Positions 44,467 through 53,895 of a DNA stretch of 64,000 nt are shown one piece after another. A program made the position numbers and the translations under genes. The notes below the pieces were generated by a model. It ran no database searches. It saw only the letters and a list, made by a program, of their open reading frames with translations, and had not been told where the DNA came from. The stretch lies in assembly GCA_016705325.1 (NCBI GenBank), contig JADIYJ010000030.1, forward strand, positions 84,265 through 148,264, in the 5' to 3' direction. The DNA is from Pseudomonadota bacterium (GTDB lineage Bacteria > Pseudomonadota > Gammaproteobacteria > Steroidobacterales > Steroidobacteraceae). Position 1 is the stretch's first letter. Every line of letters starts with the position of its first letter.

Positions 44467-44537
44467 CCCCGGCACATGCCGAGTCACACCCAGGCACCCC
44501 AACCACCGCGGATTCGCGCTGCAGGCCGCTCCGCCCC

Positions 44538-45554
44538 GTGAGGACGACTCCCGACTCGTTTCAGACGGCGCTGGCTAAAGGCCAGCTGCCGCGCGCGTGC
44601 CTCATCACGGGTGTCGAACCGCTGCTGATCGACGAAGCAGCGACAGCGCTGCGGGCCAGGGCGCGTGCGGCCGGCTACGGCGATCGCGAGGTCCATTTCA
44701 TCGAGCGCGGGTTCGATTGGGACGCGCTGCTGATGGATGCAAACAGCCTCGCGCTCTTCGCCAACCTGCGGCTGATCGAACTCAAGCTGCGCAACGCGCC
44801 GGATGCCAGCGCGTCGAAGAACCTGGTCAAGTTGGCGGCCGCGCCCCCGGCCGACACCGTGCTGCTCGTCACCGGCGAACTTGAGCCCAAGCAGCAGAAG
44901 TCGGCGTGGGTCAACGAGTTCGAGCGCCAGGGCACGGTGGTCGTCGCGCCGGCGATGACGCGCGAGCGCCTGCCCGAATGGATCACGCGCCGTCTGCAGC
45001 AGCACGGCGTCACGCTCGAGTCGGCAGCCGCGCAGCTGCTCGCTGACCGGGTCGAAGGCAACCTGCTCGCCGCGCAGCAGGAGATCGAGCGCATCGCCTT
45101 GTTGAAGCCAGGTTCGACACTCGGCGCCGACGCTGTTGCGGAGCTGGTCGCCGACAACGCCCGCTACGACGTGTTCGAGTTGTCCACTGCGGCATTCCTG
45201 GGCAATGCGCCACGGGCGCTGCGCATCCTCGACGGCCTGCGCAGCGAAGGCCGTGAACCGCCGCTGATTCTCTGGGCCTTGCTCAACGACCTGCGCGCGG
45301 TCTCGCGAGTGCTGCAACGCGAACCGAACGATCGCAATATCGACGGCATTTTCCGCGCCGAGCAGGTCTGGGGCAGTCGGCAGGGGCCGATCAAGGTCGC
45401 CCTTAAGCGAATGCGCCGCGCCGACATCGATGCGCTGCTCACCGCGGCAGCGCGTGCCGATCGTATCGCGAAAGGCAGCCTGCGCGGCGAACCCTGGGTC
45501 GAGATCACCGGACTGGTCGCACGCATTGCCGGCGTGAAACTCGCGGCCGCATGA
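44538..45554 (+). CDS. holA: DNA polymerase III subunit delta
   Basis: HolA is the clamp-loader subunit that opens the beta sliding clamp. A GTG start gives 338 residues; typical delta features include CLITGVEPLLIDEAATALRA, the DWDALLMDANSLALFANLRL region and a long helical C-terminal collar domain (GNAPRALRILDGLRSEGREP). The stop overlaps nadD, as in other gammaproteobacteria. Confidence 0.93.
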   Translation: MRTTPDSFQTALAKGQLPRACLITGVEPLLIDEAATALRARARAAGYGDREVHFIERGFDWDALLMDANSLALFANLRLIELKLRNAPDASASKNLVKLAAAPPADTVLLVTGELEPKQQKSAWVNEFERQGTVVVAPAMTRERLPEWITRRLQQHGVTLESAAAQLLADRVEGNLLAAQQEIERIALLKPGSTLGADAVAELVADNARYDVFELSTAAFLGNAPRALRILDGLRSEGREPPLILWALLNDLRAVSRVLQREPNDRNIDGIFRAEQVWGSRQGPIKVALKRMRRADIDALLTAAARADRIAKGSLRGEPWVEITGLVARIAGVKLAAA

Positions 45555-46219
45555 CGAAAAGATCTTTCAGCGCACCGCTCGGCGTCTTCGGCGGTACGTT
45601 CGACCCGATCCACTTCGGTCACCTGCGCACCGCGTTCGAGATCCTGCAGACGGTCCGTCTGCAGGCAGTGCGCTTCGTTCCTGCCGGTGATCCACCGCAT
45701 CGCGATCCGCCGCAGGTCGACGCCGCCCGGCGCCTCGAATTCGTGCGCGCGGCCGTGGCCGACCAACCGGGGTTCGACGTCGATGATCGTGAGATTCGAC
45801 GCGCGGGTCGTTCGTACAGCGTGCTGACGCTGGCCGAACTGCGAGCGGAACTGCCGGATACGCCGTTGTGCCTCATCGTCGGCATGGACGCATTTCTTGG
45901 CTTGCCGACGTGGCACCGGTGGACGGAGCTGCTCGAACTCGCGCACGTCGTCGTCGCACCGCGCCCGGGCTGGATGGCGCCGAACTCCGGCGTGCTGGGC
46001 GACCTGCTGGCCGATCGCGGCGTCGATGCGGCCGGGACTTTGCACAACGCGCGCGCCGGGCGCATCCTGATCCAGCCCGTGACGCAACTCGAAATTTCAT
46101 CCACGGAATTGCGCGACCTGCTCGCCGCCGGCCGCGATCCCCGCTACCTGGTCCCCGATCCCGTGCGCGCGCTGATCCGCGCGACCCACAGCTATTCCGT
46201 TTCCCAACCCACGAGGTGA
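45551..46219 (+). CDS. nadD: Nicotinate-nucleotide adenylyltransferase
   Basis: NadD makes deamido-NAD from nicotinate mononucleotide and ATP. The 222-residue product has the nucleotidyl-transferase motif GGTFDPIHFGH near its start and the ISSTELRDLLAAGRDPRYLV segment near its end. The ATG overlaps the holA TGA. It precedes rsfS in the usual order. Confidence 0.96.
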   Translation: MTKRSFSAPLGVFGGTFDPIHFGHLRTAFEILQTVRLQAVRFVPAGDPPHRDPPQVDAARRLEFVRAAVADQPGFDVDDREIRRAGRSYSVLTLAELRAELPDTPLCLIVGMDAFLGLPTWHRWTELLELAHVVVAPRPGWMAPNSGVLGDLLADRGVDAAGTLHNARAGRILIQPVTQLEISSTELRDLLAAGRDPRYLVPDPVRALIRATHSYSVSQPTR

Positions 46220-46221
46220 GC

Positions 46222-46750
46222 ATGGCAGCCAAGCGCCCGTCGCGATCGTCTTCCGCATCCTCTGTCCGTCCTGCCGCCCGCGCCGCCAGCAAGGCGCCCG
46301 CCAGGACCGCCGCCAAGGGTCCCTGCCAAGGCTCGAGCGAAGGCGCCGCGTAAGGTCGCGGCCGGCACCAAGCCTGCGACGACGAAGCTGAGCAGGGCCA
46401 AGACCAGGGCCAAGGCACCGCCGGCGCTGGCACAGGTCGTGCTCGCCGCGCTCGAGGACATGAAGGCCGTGAACGTAAAGGCGATGGATGTCCGCGGCAT
46501 CACCGACATCACCGACATGATGGTGGTGGCGAGCGGCACGTCGGACCGGCACGTGAAGTCGATTGCGGACCGTGTCGTGCAGCGCTGCAAGGAAGCCGGT
46601 TACCGGCCCTATGGCATCGAAGGCGAGCGTGATGGCGAGTGGGTGCTGCTGGACCTGAACGACGTCGTGCTGCACGTGATGTTGCCACGAGTGCGTGAGT
46701 TCTACGCGCTCGAGAAGCTCTGGGAAAAAGGCGCCGCAAGGGGCTCCTGA
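46222..46750 (+). CDS. rsfS: Ribosome silencing factor RsfS with a basic histone-H1-like N-terminal tail; one frameshift
   Basis: The conserved core (LEDMKAVNVKAMDVRGITDI, VVASGTSDRHVKSIAD) reads from about 46439 and is about 100 residues, the usual RsfS length. An ATG at 46222, 2 bp after nadD, begins MAAKRPSRSSSASSVRPAAR. That frame joins the core frame if one G in the GGG at 46317-46319 is removed. The joined product is about 175 residues with a Lys/Ala/Pro-rich tail. RsfS binds L14 and blocks subunit joining. If the extra base is real, a GTG at 46439 would make only the core. Confidence 0.88.
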
Positions 46751-46790
46751 GAACGCGCGGCCCCGGTCCTGGATCGCTGGAACCTCCCGC

Positions 46791-47258
46791 ATGCGCATGC
46801 GACTGCTGGCCGCAGGCACCCGGATGCCAGACTGGGTCGAGGCGGGTTGCGACGACTACGTTACGCGTCTGCGGGGAGACTACCGTCTCGAACTGGTTGA
46901 GATCGCCCTGGGCGACCGCGGCAGCGGTGACGTGCGCCGGGCTGTCGAGGCCGAGGGCAAGCGCATGCTGGCGGCGGCAGGCGAAAGACCCTATCTCGTC
47001 GCCTTGCAGGTTGGCGGCAAGGCCCTGACCACCGAGCAGCTTGCGCGCTGGCTCGAGGATCGGGCGCGGGAGGGGGAGGCCCCGTGCTTCTGCATCGGCG
47101 GGCCGGATGGCCTGGCCCCTGCAATCGACGCCCAGGCCCGTCTGCGCTGGTCCCTGTCGGCACTGACACTGCCCCATGGCCTGGCCCGGGTCGTGGTCGC
47201 GGAGGCCCTCTACCGGGCCGTCAGCCTGCTCAAGGGGCTGCCGTATCACCGCGCCTGA
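46791..47258 (+). CDS. rlmH: 23S rRNA (pseudouridine1915-N3)-methyltransferase RlmH
   Basis: RlmH is a SPOUT methyltransferase for position 1915 in helix 69. The 155-residue product equals the E. coli length. It has the SAM-binding FCIGGPDGL and ends in KGLPYHRA, typical of the family. The ATG at 46791 is the only start consistent with the SPOUT N-terminus. It follows rsfS, the standard order. Confidence 0.96.
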   Translation: MRMRLLAAGTRMPDWVEAGCDDYVTRLRGDYRLELVEIALGDRGSGDVRRAVEAEGKRMLAAAGERPYLVALQVGGKALTTEQLARWLEDRAREGEAPCFCIGGPDGLAPAIDAQARLRWSLSALTLPHGLARVVVAEALYRAVSLLKGLPYHRA

Positions 47259-47348
47259 GACATCTGCGATCCCCTCGATGGACAGGGGCCTCCCGGCACG
47301 ATTCAATTCTCCTTTTGACATCCGGACTCCCGGCCGCGAGGCAGCTCA

Positions 47349-47783
47349 ATGCACCCCTATCCGCACCTGTACACCGTCCACGCCACCGCCGAACCGACGG
47401 GCGACGTTCCATTGAATTCCCCGGGGTTGCCTGCCCTCCCTACCGCGCCGCCCGCCGAGTTCGACGGCCCGGGCGATCGCTGGTCGCCCGAAACCCTGCT
47501 TTGCGCGGCCGTGGCCGACTGCTTCGTGCTCAGCTTCCGGGCGGTGGCCCGTGCCTCGAAGCTCGAATGGATTTCGCTCGACGCCCGCGCCGAAGCCAAG
47601 CTCGACCGCGTCGAAGGCCGCACGTATTTCACCGAGGTCGTCGTGCACGCGACGCTGCGAGTGCCGGCCGGCACGGACCGGGATCGCGCGACCAAGCTGC
47701 TGGAGAAGTCCGAGCACGTCTGCCTGGTCAGCAATTCGCTGGTGGCACAGCGCCGCCTCGAACCGACCGTCATCGCGGGCTGA
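47349..47783 (+). CDS. OsmC-family peroxidase-like protein
   Basis: The 144-residue product has the two OsmC cysteines at normal positions: Cys58 in CAAVADCFVLSF and Cys125 in SEHVCLVSNSL. The N-terminal 45 residues are family-typical for the Ohr/OsmC superfamily that reduces organic peroxides, but do not settle which subgroup. It stands 90 bp after rlmH and 6 bp before maf. Confidence 0.85.
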   Translation: MHPYPHLYTVHATAEPTGDVPLNSPGLPALPTAPPAEFDGPGDRWSPETLLCAAVADCFVLSFRAVARASKLEWISLDARAEAKLDRVEGRTYFTEVVVHATLRVPAGTDRDRATKLLEKSEHVCLVSNSLVAQRRLEPTVIAG

Positions 47784-47789
47784 GTCCGG

Positions 47790-48398
47790 ATGGCCGGCGA
47801 CGCACCCGCCATTTACCTGGCGTCCGCCTCGCCGCGGCGCAGTGAATTGCTGCGGCAGATCGACGTGACCCACGAAGTGCGTCCGGTGGATATCGACGAA
47901 TCGCCGAGGCCCGGCGAGAAGCCTGCGCACTACGCGCTGCGGCTCGCCGAGGTAAAGGCGCGCGCGCTGTGGGAACGGCTGCCGCCTGCGCAACGTCGCC
48001 CGGTGCTCGCAGCGGACACCACCGTGGCGCTTGGTGACGAAATCCTTGGTAAACCAGCCAACCAGGAGGACGCGGCCCGTATCCTCGCCCGACTGTCGGG
48101 ACGGACGCACGAGGTGCATACGGCCGTTGCGGTGCTGCACGCCGGCGGCGCGAACGCTCGTGTCAGCACCAGCACCGTCGAGTTCCGCCGGCTGACCCGC
48201 GCCGAGATCGACTGGTACTGGCGCACGGGCGAGCCGGCAGACAAGGCCGGTGCGTACGGAGTGCAGGGCCACGCCGCCATTTTCATTCGTCACCTTTCTG
48301 GCAGCTATTCCGGCGTGATGGGACTGCCGCTTTACGAGACCTGGGAACTGCTGACTCCGGCGCTCGGTCTGATCGGATGGAACACCCAGGCACCATGA
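47790..48398 (+). CDS. maf: Maf family dTTP/UTP pyrophosphatase (YhdE-like)
   Basis: The 202-residue product begins with the Maf signature YLASASPRRSELLRQ and has LAADTTVALGDEILGKP, typical of nucleotide pyrophosphatases that clear non-standard or excess dTTP/UTP. It precedes rng, as in E. coli (yhdE-rng). Its stop overlaps the rng start (ATGA). Confidence 0.94.
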   Translation: MAGDAPAIYLASASPRRSELLRQIDVTHEVRPVDIDESPRPGEKPAHYALRLAEVKARALWERLPPAQRRPVLAADTTVALGDEILGKPANQEDAARILARLSGRTHEVHTAVAVLHAGGANARVSTSTVEFRRLTRAEIDWYWRTGEPADKAGAYGVQGHAAIFIRHLSGSYSGVMGLPLYETWELLTPALGLIGWNTQAP

Positions 48399-49864
48399 CC
48401 ACGGAAATGATCGTCAACGTCAGCCCGCGCGAGACCCGCGCGGCCCTGCTCGAGAACGGAGTGCTGCAGGAGCTCTTCGTCGAGCGGGCGAGTCGCATGG
48501 GCCTCACCGGCAACCTGTACAAGGGGCGCGTGTCGCGGGTCCTGCCAGGCATGCAGGCGGCCTTCATCGACATCGGCCTCGAGCGCACGGCGTTCCTGCA
48601 CGTCTCCGACATCGTGCAGCCGGCGGACGCCGAAGGCTCGGGCGAGGAAACGCGCACCGAGAACATCCGCGAACTCGTCAGCGAGGGCGGCGACATCCTG
48701 GTGCAGGTGCTGAAGGATCCGCTCGGCACGAAGGGCGCGCGCCTCACGACGTTCATCACGATTCCTTCGCGTTACCTCGTCTACATGCCTTTCGGTCACG
48801 GCGTCGGCATCTCCGCCCGCATCGAGACGGAGGAAGAGAGGTTGCGGCTGCGCGAGCTGATGCAGTCGTTCGTGTCGCCGGGCGAGGCGGGCGGCTACAT
48901 CGTGCGCACCGCGGCGGAAGGCGCGACGGACGCGGCGCTGCGTGCCGACATGCTGTTCCTGCGCAAGTTGTGGGAAGTCCTCTCGACCAAGGCGGCGAGT
49001 ACGCGCGCGGGCACGCTGGTGCACGAAGACCTGCCGCTGCCGCTGCGCCTGATGCGGGACCTCGTCGGTGAGGGTGTCGACCGGGTGCTGGTCGATCACG
49101 AACGCACCTGCGAGCGGATGCTGGAATTCGCGACGACGTTCATGCCCGCGCACGGCGCCCGCGTCGAGCGTTACACCGGCAACCGGCCGCTGTTCGACCT
49201 GCACGGCGTGGAAGAGGAGGTCCAGCGCTCGCTCGAGCGCAAGGTGCCGCTCAAGTCCGGCGGCTACCTGATCATCGACCAGACCGAGGCGCTCACGACC
49301 ATCGACGTCAACACGGGCGCGTACGTAGGCCACCGCAACCTCGAGGAGACGATTTACCGCACGAACCTCGAAGCGGCGGTGGCGATCGCGCGGCAGCTGC
49401 GGCTGCGCAATCTCGGCGGCATCATCATCATCGACTTTATCGACATGGAGGAGGAGGAGCACCGCAAGCAGGTGCTGCAGGCACTGGAGAAGGCGCTGGC
49501 GGCGGATCACGCCAAGACGCACGTGTCCGCAGTGTCCCCGCTCGGCCTGGTCGAGATGACCCGCAAGCGCACACGTGAAAGCCTCGCACACCAGTTGTGC
49601 TCGCCTTGCCCGGCCTGCGAGGGCCGTGGTTTCGTCAAGACGCCGGAAACCGTCTGTTACGAGATCTTCCGCGAGGTGCTGCGCCAGGCGGGCCAGTTCG
49701 ACTTCCAGCAGCTCATGGTGCTCGCGCACTCGGACGTCATCGAGCGCCTGCTCGACGAGGAGTCTGCCGCGCTCGGCGAACTCGAAGTGCTGGTCGGCAA
49801 GCCGATCCGCCTGCAGACCGAGGCGCTCTACCTGCACGACCAGTACGACGTGGTGCTCATGTGA
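48395..49864 (+). CDS. rng: Ribonuclease G
   Basis: RNase G processes the 16S rRNA 5' end and degrades mRNA. Starting at the ATG that overlaps the maf stop gives 489 residues, the same as E. coli, beginning MTTEMIVNVSPRETRAA; an in-frame ATG at 48377 lies inside maf and is less likely. The S1 domain (GNLYKGRVSRVLPGMQAAFI), the catalytic DVNTGAYVG ... IDFIDM region and the zinc-link cysteines CPAC are all present. Confidence 0.97.
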   Translation: MTTEMIVNVSPRETRAALLENGVLQELFVERASRMGLTGNLYKGRVSRVLPGMQAAFIDIGLERTAFLHVSDIVQPADAEGSGEETRTENIRELVSEGGDILVQVLKDPLGTKGARLTTFITIPSRYLVYMPFGHGVGISARIETEEERLRLRELMQSFVSPGEAGGYIVRTAAEGATDAALRADMLFLRKLWEVLSTKAASTRAGTLVHEDLPLPLRLMRDLVGEGVDRVLVDHERTCERMLEFATTFMPAHGARVERYTGNRPLFDLHGVEEEVQRSLERKVPLKSGGYLIIDQTEALTTIDVNTGAYVGHRNLEETIYRTNLEAAVAIARQLRLRNLGGIIIIDFIDMEEEEHRKQVLQALEKALAADHAKTHVSAVSPLGLVEMTRKRTRESLAHQLCSPCPACEGRGFVKTPETVCYEIFREVLRQAGQFDFQQLMVLAHSDVIERLLDEESAALGELEVLVGKPIRLQTEALYLHDQYDVVLM

Positions 49865-52800
49865 TTGCCACCCGGTGGTGGCGCCTGGTCGCAGGCACCG
49901 CGGCCGGACTGCTCGTCGTGGTCGCGCTGCTGCTGACGGCGCTGCGCATTGCGATCGCCTACGTGCCGCACAACGAGCAGAAGCTGCGCACGTGGATCGA
50001 ACGCCAGACGCACATGAAGTTCGAGTACTCGCGGCTCGACGCGCGGCTGCGCTGGTATGGGCCGGAAGTCGTGCTGCGCGATCTGCGCGTGGTGGCCGAG
50101 GACGGCTCGCAGACTCTGTTTGCCACGCGCGAAGGCAGCATCGGCCTCGACCTCTGGAACTTCCTCCGCACGGGTCAGTTCGTGGCGGGCCGCATCCGCA
50201 TCCTCGAGCCGCGCGTGACGGTCGTGCGTCTCGCCGACGGCCGCATCCGGCTGCTGGGCCTGCGCGAGCGTCCCGCCGACCGACCGCCATTCGATTTCGA
50301 CCGTCTCCCGGCAGGACGCGTCATCGTCGACGATGCGACCGTCGTCTATCGCGACCTGAAAACGGGTCGCGCGCCGCTCGAGCTCATCGATCTCGACGTC
50401 CAGTTGCGCCGCGACCGCGATTTCGTCGTGATGGAAGGCAACGCCACGTTGCCCGACGAACTCGGCACGCGCGCCGACTTCGACGTGCGCCTCAAGGGCA
50501 CGCTCGACGAGCGTGAGCACCTCGATGCGCGGGTCGAGATCGATGCGGACACGGTGCGGCTGGCCGGTCTTGATGACTTCCTGCCACCACAGGTCGCCAG
50601 GCCGCTCGCGGGATCCGGCCATCTGCGCGGCGTGTTGGCACTCGAGCAAGGCAACGTTTCGAGCGTACGACTCGGCTTTGAGTTGCGTGACGTTGCGCTG
50701 CAATTGCCGCGTCGTGCCGTGCCGCCGATCGAGGCCGTGCGCATCACGGACCCGCGGCTCGAACTCGCGCCGGGCAGCCACGTTGAATTCCCGACGGTGA
50801 CCCGGGAGATGGTCGAGCGTGCGCCGCCGCCGTTGCCCGCAGTGGCTCACTACGGCGCCCTCGAAGGCGATGCGCGTCTGCGTCGAGAAGGCGAGGCCTG
50901 GGTCTTCCGGATCGAGGGCCTGCGCGTGCGGGCCGGCACTCCACGCGCGGCGGACGAGACGCGGGCCTGGGGACGCTGGACCGGGAAGCCGGTGACGCGC
51001 TTCGGGTTCGAGCTGAACGTCGACGGGCTCGACTTGACCTCGACCTGGCCGCTGGTACTCGCATTTGCGCCCGCGACCTTCGATCGTTTTGCGGGATTGG
51101 CGCCGCGCGGACGAGTGGAGACACTGCGAGCCAGCGTGCAGCGCGAGCGGGCCGGCATCCCGTCGACGTTCACGGTGCAGGCAGATCTTGTCGGCATCGG
51201 CGTTCAACCCATCGGACGCTTCCCGGGTTTTTCGGGTGTCTCGCTCAGGCTCGATGGCAGCGACCAGCGGGGCAAGTTGCAGCTGCGCGCGGACCAACCC
51301 GTGTTCGAGTGGCCGCGGATGTTCCGGGAGCCGCTTGCGCTCGAGCGCGTCACTGCGGACGGCGGCTGGCGCCGCGAGGGCGCGGTCTGGGTTGCGAACG
51401 TCAAGGGCGCACAGGTACTGCACCGCCAGGGCCGCGCGCAGGTGGACGTCGAGTTCAGCTTCGAAAAGCCCGGCGTCTCGCCGATCCTGCTGCTGACCGC
51501 CGCAGTGCCCGAGGTCGACATCTCACTGGTGCCGAAAGTCGTGCCGGTCGGCCGCTTGCGCGAGCGCACGATCGCGTGGCTTGATCGTGCTTTCGTCCGC
51601 GGTACGGCCACGAACGGCAGGTTGAGTTACCGCGGGCCGGTGCGGAAGTTTCCGTTCCGCGACGGCGAAGGTGATTTCACCGCCTCCGCCGACGCGACCA
51701 ACGTGACGCTCGACTACTACCCCGGGTTCGCGCCGCTCGCCAATGCCTCGGGCACGGCGAGATTTCACAACGCATCGATCGAAGCGGACGTCGCGAGCGG
51801 CGAACTCGGCGGGCTGAAACTGTCGCAGGCCCGGTTCCGGATGGCGGATTACAAGGCGCCGATCCTCGAGATCGACGGCAAGGCTGGCGGGGACCTGCAG
51901 CAGGCGCTTGCGTATGTGCAGGCGAGTCCGCTGGGGCCGATCATCGGCGAGCAGTTCATGGGCCTCGCCGGCAGCGGCCCTGCGCAGTACCAGGTCAAGC
52001 TGTCGTTGCCGGTGATTTCGGCTGAGGTGCTGGCGGCGATGCCGGCACCGCCGCCGCCGCGCGACTACACCGTGCGCGCGATGCTCGGCGGTGTCACCGT
52101 CGCATTGCCGGCGCTGCGGGCGCCTGCCCAGCGCGTCGAAGGCACTTTCGAGCTGCACAACTACGAGGTGAAGATCGCGGGCCTGCGCGGCACGATCCTC
52201 GACGGCCCGTTCGAGCTTTCGGCAGGCCCTGGCCGCGCCTCCCGCGAGGTCGAAGCCGCGGTGGAACTCACGGCCAAGGGCCGCGCGGGCGGCGCCAGGC
52301 TACCCGCATTCATCGGCCTGCCGGCAACCATCGCGATGAGCGGTGCGACGGACTGGGACCTGCAAGGCCATATCGAAAAACGACGAGCCGGCGGTGCCTG
52401 GTCCCTGCAGTTCGACGTCGCGAGCAACCTGGACGGACTCGTCATCCAGGCGCCCCGGCCGTTTGCCAAGGCCGCGCCCGAGACGCGGCCGACGCGCGTA
52501 CAGATCGAGATTCCCCGTCCGCGCGTGAACGAGGTGACGCTGGAGTCTGGCAGCGCCCGCGCGAAGCTGCGTTTCGCCGTGCGGGACGACGTCTGGCGTC
52601 TCGACCGCGGCGCGGCGCGCTTCGACGCGCAACCCGTGGTGCTGCCGGCACAGCCCGGCTTGCTGGTGAGCGGGGAGTGGCCGCAGTTCGACCTGGGTGA
52701 GTGGCTCGCACTCTCGAACAGGCCTGCCGGGGGTTCGACGAGCATCGGCGGCCAGCGCCTGATGGACTGGCTCGGTCCCGTCGACGTCCACCTCGATCGT

Positions 52801-53895
52801 GCGACGATCTTCGGCTTCGAGTTCCGCGATGTGATCGCGAAGCTGCGCAGCGAGGGTGACCTCTGGCGGGTCGCGGTGACGGGACCGCAGGCCGAAGGGC
52901 AGGTGGCCGTGCCCGACAATCTCACGCGCGGCCGGCCGATCGTGCTCGACATGAAGCGGCTGCAGCTCACCCGTGAGGAATCGAGCCCCGCTGCGGTGGC
53001 AAAAGCAACGGCAGACGTGCAGATCGACCCGCGCACTCTGCCTGCCATCAGCGCCGTTGCCGAAGATTTCACCTGGCAGTCACGGCACTTCGGCCGCCTG
53101 GTCGCCGCGATTTCGCGGGATCCGCGCGGTCTCAACATCGATTCGATCGCGACGACGTCGCCGGCTTTCGATCTGCTCGCCAACGGCAGCTGGTGGATGG
53201 AGCAGGGTGCGCCACGCATGCGTATCGAGGTGCTGCTGACCAGCACCGACTTCAGCGCCGCTGCGAAAGCGCTTGCCTTCCGCGACGCGATCGACGCCAG
53301 CAAGGCCAGGTTCGCAGCGAATCTCTGGTGGCCCGGCGGTCCGTCGATGGACGTGCTCAAGACCCTCAACGGCACGCTCCACGTGTCGCTCGAGGACGGC
53401 CGCCTGCGCGACATCGAGCCGGGCGCGGGCCGCATGCTCGGGCTGTTGAGCGTGGCCCAGTTGCCGCGACGACTTGCGCTCGATTTCCGTGACGTCACCG
53501 ACGAGGGCCTCGCCTTCAACAGCGTGCGGGGCGATTTCGAGGTGCGCGCGGGCAATGCGTTCACGCAGAACCTGCTGCTCAAGGGCGCAGCAGTCGACAT
53601 GGGAATCGTGGGACGCACCGGCCTTGCGACCGAAGACTACGACCAGACGATCGTCGTGAGCGGCAACCCCAGCGGACCGCTGGCTGTCGCCGGCGCGCTC
53701 GCGGCTGGGCCGGTGATTGGCGCTGGAGTGCTGGTGCTGTCACAGCTGTTCAAGGACCAACTGCAAGGACTCACCCGGGCCTATTACCATGTGACCGGTT
53801 CGTGGGCCGCTCCGGTCGTACAACGCATCGCCGCGCCTGCCGGTGACGGCGCGGCGGCCGGGACGGCTGAAAAGCAAAGGGAAAACTCACCGTGA
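49861..53895 (+). CDS. yhdP: YhdP-family AsmA-like phospholipid-transport protein
   Basis: A GTG start overlapping the rng stop gives 1344 residues (E. coli YhdP is 1266). There is one N-terminal membrane helix (LVAGTAAGLLVVVALLLTAL), then a very long beta-rich periplasmic region of the DUF3971/AsmA_2 type, with the end segment GPVIGAGVLVLSQLFKDQLQ. Members bridge the inner and outer membranes to move phospholipids. The rng-yhdP-nit-tldD order is typical of gammaproteobacteria. Confidence 0.93.
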   Translation: MIATRWWRLVAGTAAGLLVVVALLLTALRIAIAYVPHNEQKLRTWIERQTHMKFEYSRLDARLRWYGPEVVLRDLRVVAEDGSQTLFATREGSIGLDLWNFLRTGQFVAGRIRILEPRVTVVRLADGRIRLLGLRERPADRPPFDFDRLPAGRVIVDDATVVYRDLKTGRAPLELIDLDVQLRRDRDFVVMEGNATLPDELGTRADFDVRLKGTLDEREHLDARVEIDADTVRLAGLDDFLPPQVARPLAGSGHLRGVLALEQGNVSSVRLGFELRDVALQLPRRAVPPIEAVRITDPRLELAPGSHVEFPTVTREMVERAPPPLPAVAHYGALEGDARLRREGEAWVFRIEGLRVRAGTPRAADETRAWGRWTGKPVTRFGFELNVDGLDLTSTWPLVLAFAPATFDRFAGLAPRGRVETLRASVQRERAGIPSTFTVQADLVGIGVQPIGRFPGFSGVSLRLDGSDQRGKLQLRADQPVFEWPRMFREPLALERVTADGGWRREGAVWVANVKGAQVLHRQGRAQVDVEFSFEKPGVSPILLLTAAVPEVDISLVPKVVPVGRLRERTIAWLDRAFVRGTATNGRLSYRGPVRKFPFRDGEGDFTASADATNVTLDYYPGFAPLANASGTARFHNASIEADVASGELGGLKLSQARFRMADYKAPILEIDGKAGGDLQQALAYVQASPLGPIIGEQFMGLAGSGPAQYQVKLSLPVISAEVLAAMPAPPPPRDYTVRAMLGGVTVALPALRAPAQRVEGTFELHNYEVKIAGLRGTILDGPFELSAGPGRASREVEAAVELTAKGRAGGARLPAFIGLPATIAMSGATDWDLQGHIEKRRAGGAWSLQFDVASNLDGLVIQAPRPFAKAAPETRPTRVQIEIPRPRVNEVTLESGSARAKLRFAVRDDVWRLDRGAARFDAQPVVLPAQPGLLVSGEWPQFDLGEWLALSNRPAGGSTSIGGQRLMDWLGPVDVHLDRATIFGFEFRDVIAKLRSEGDLWRVAVTGPQAEGQVAVPDNLTRGRPIVLDMKRLQLTREESSPAAVAKATADVQIDPRTLPAISAVAEDFTWQSRHFGRLVAAISRDPRGLNIDSIATTSPAFDLLANGSWWMEQGAPRMRIEVLLTSTDFSAAAKALAFRDAIDASKARFAANLWWPGGPSMDVLKTLNGTLHVSLEDGRLRDIEPGAGRMLGLLSVAQLPRRLALDFRDVTDEGLAFNSVRGDFEVRAGNAFTQNLLLKGAAVDMGIVGRTGLATEDYDQTIVVSGNPSGPLAVAGALAAGPVIGAGVLVLSQLFKDQLQGLTRAYYHVTGSWAAPVVQRIAAPAGDGAAAGTAEKQRENSP

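Noticed and set aside
48332..50290. Minus-strand open frame of 652 codons opposite rng
   Set aside because: Entirely antisense to rng and the start of yhdP, with no recognisable motifs.
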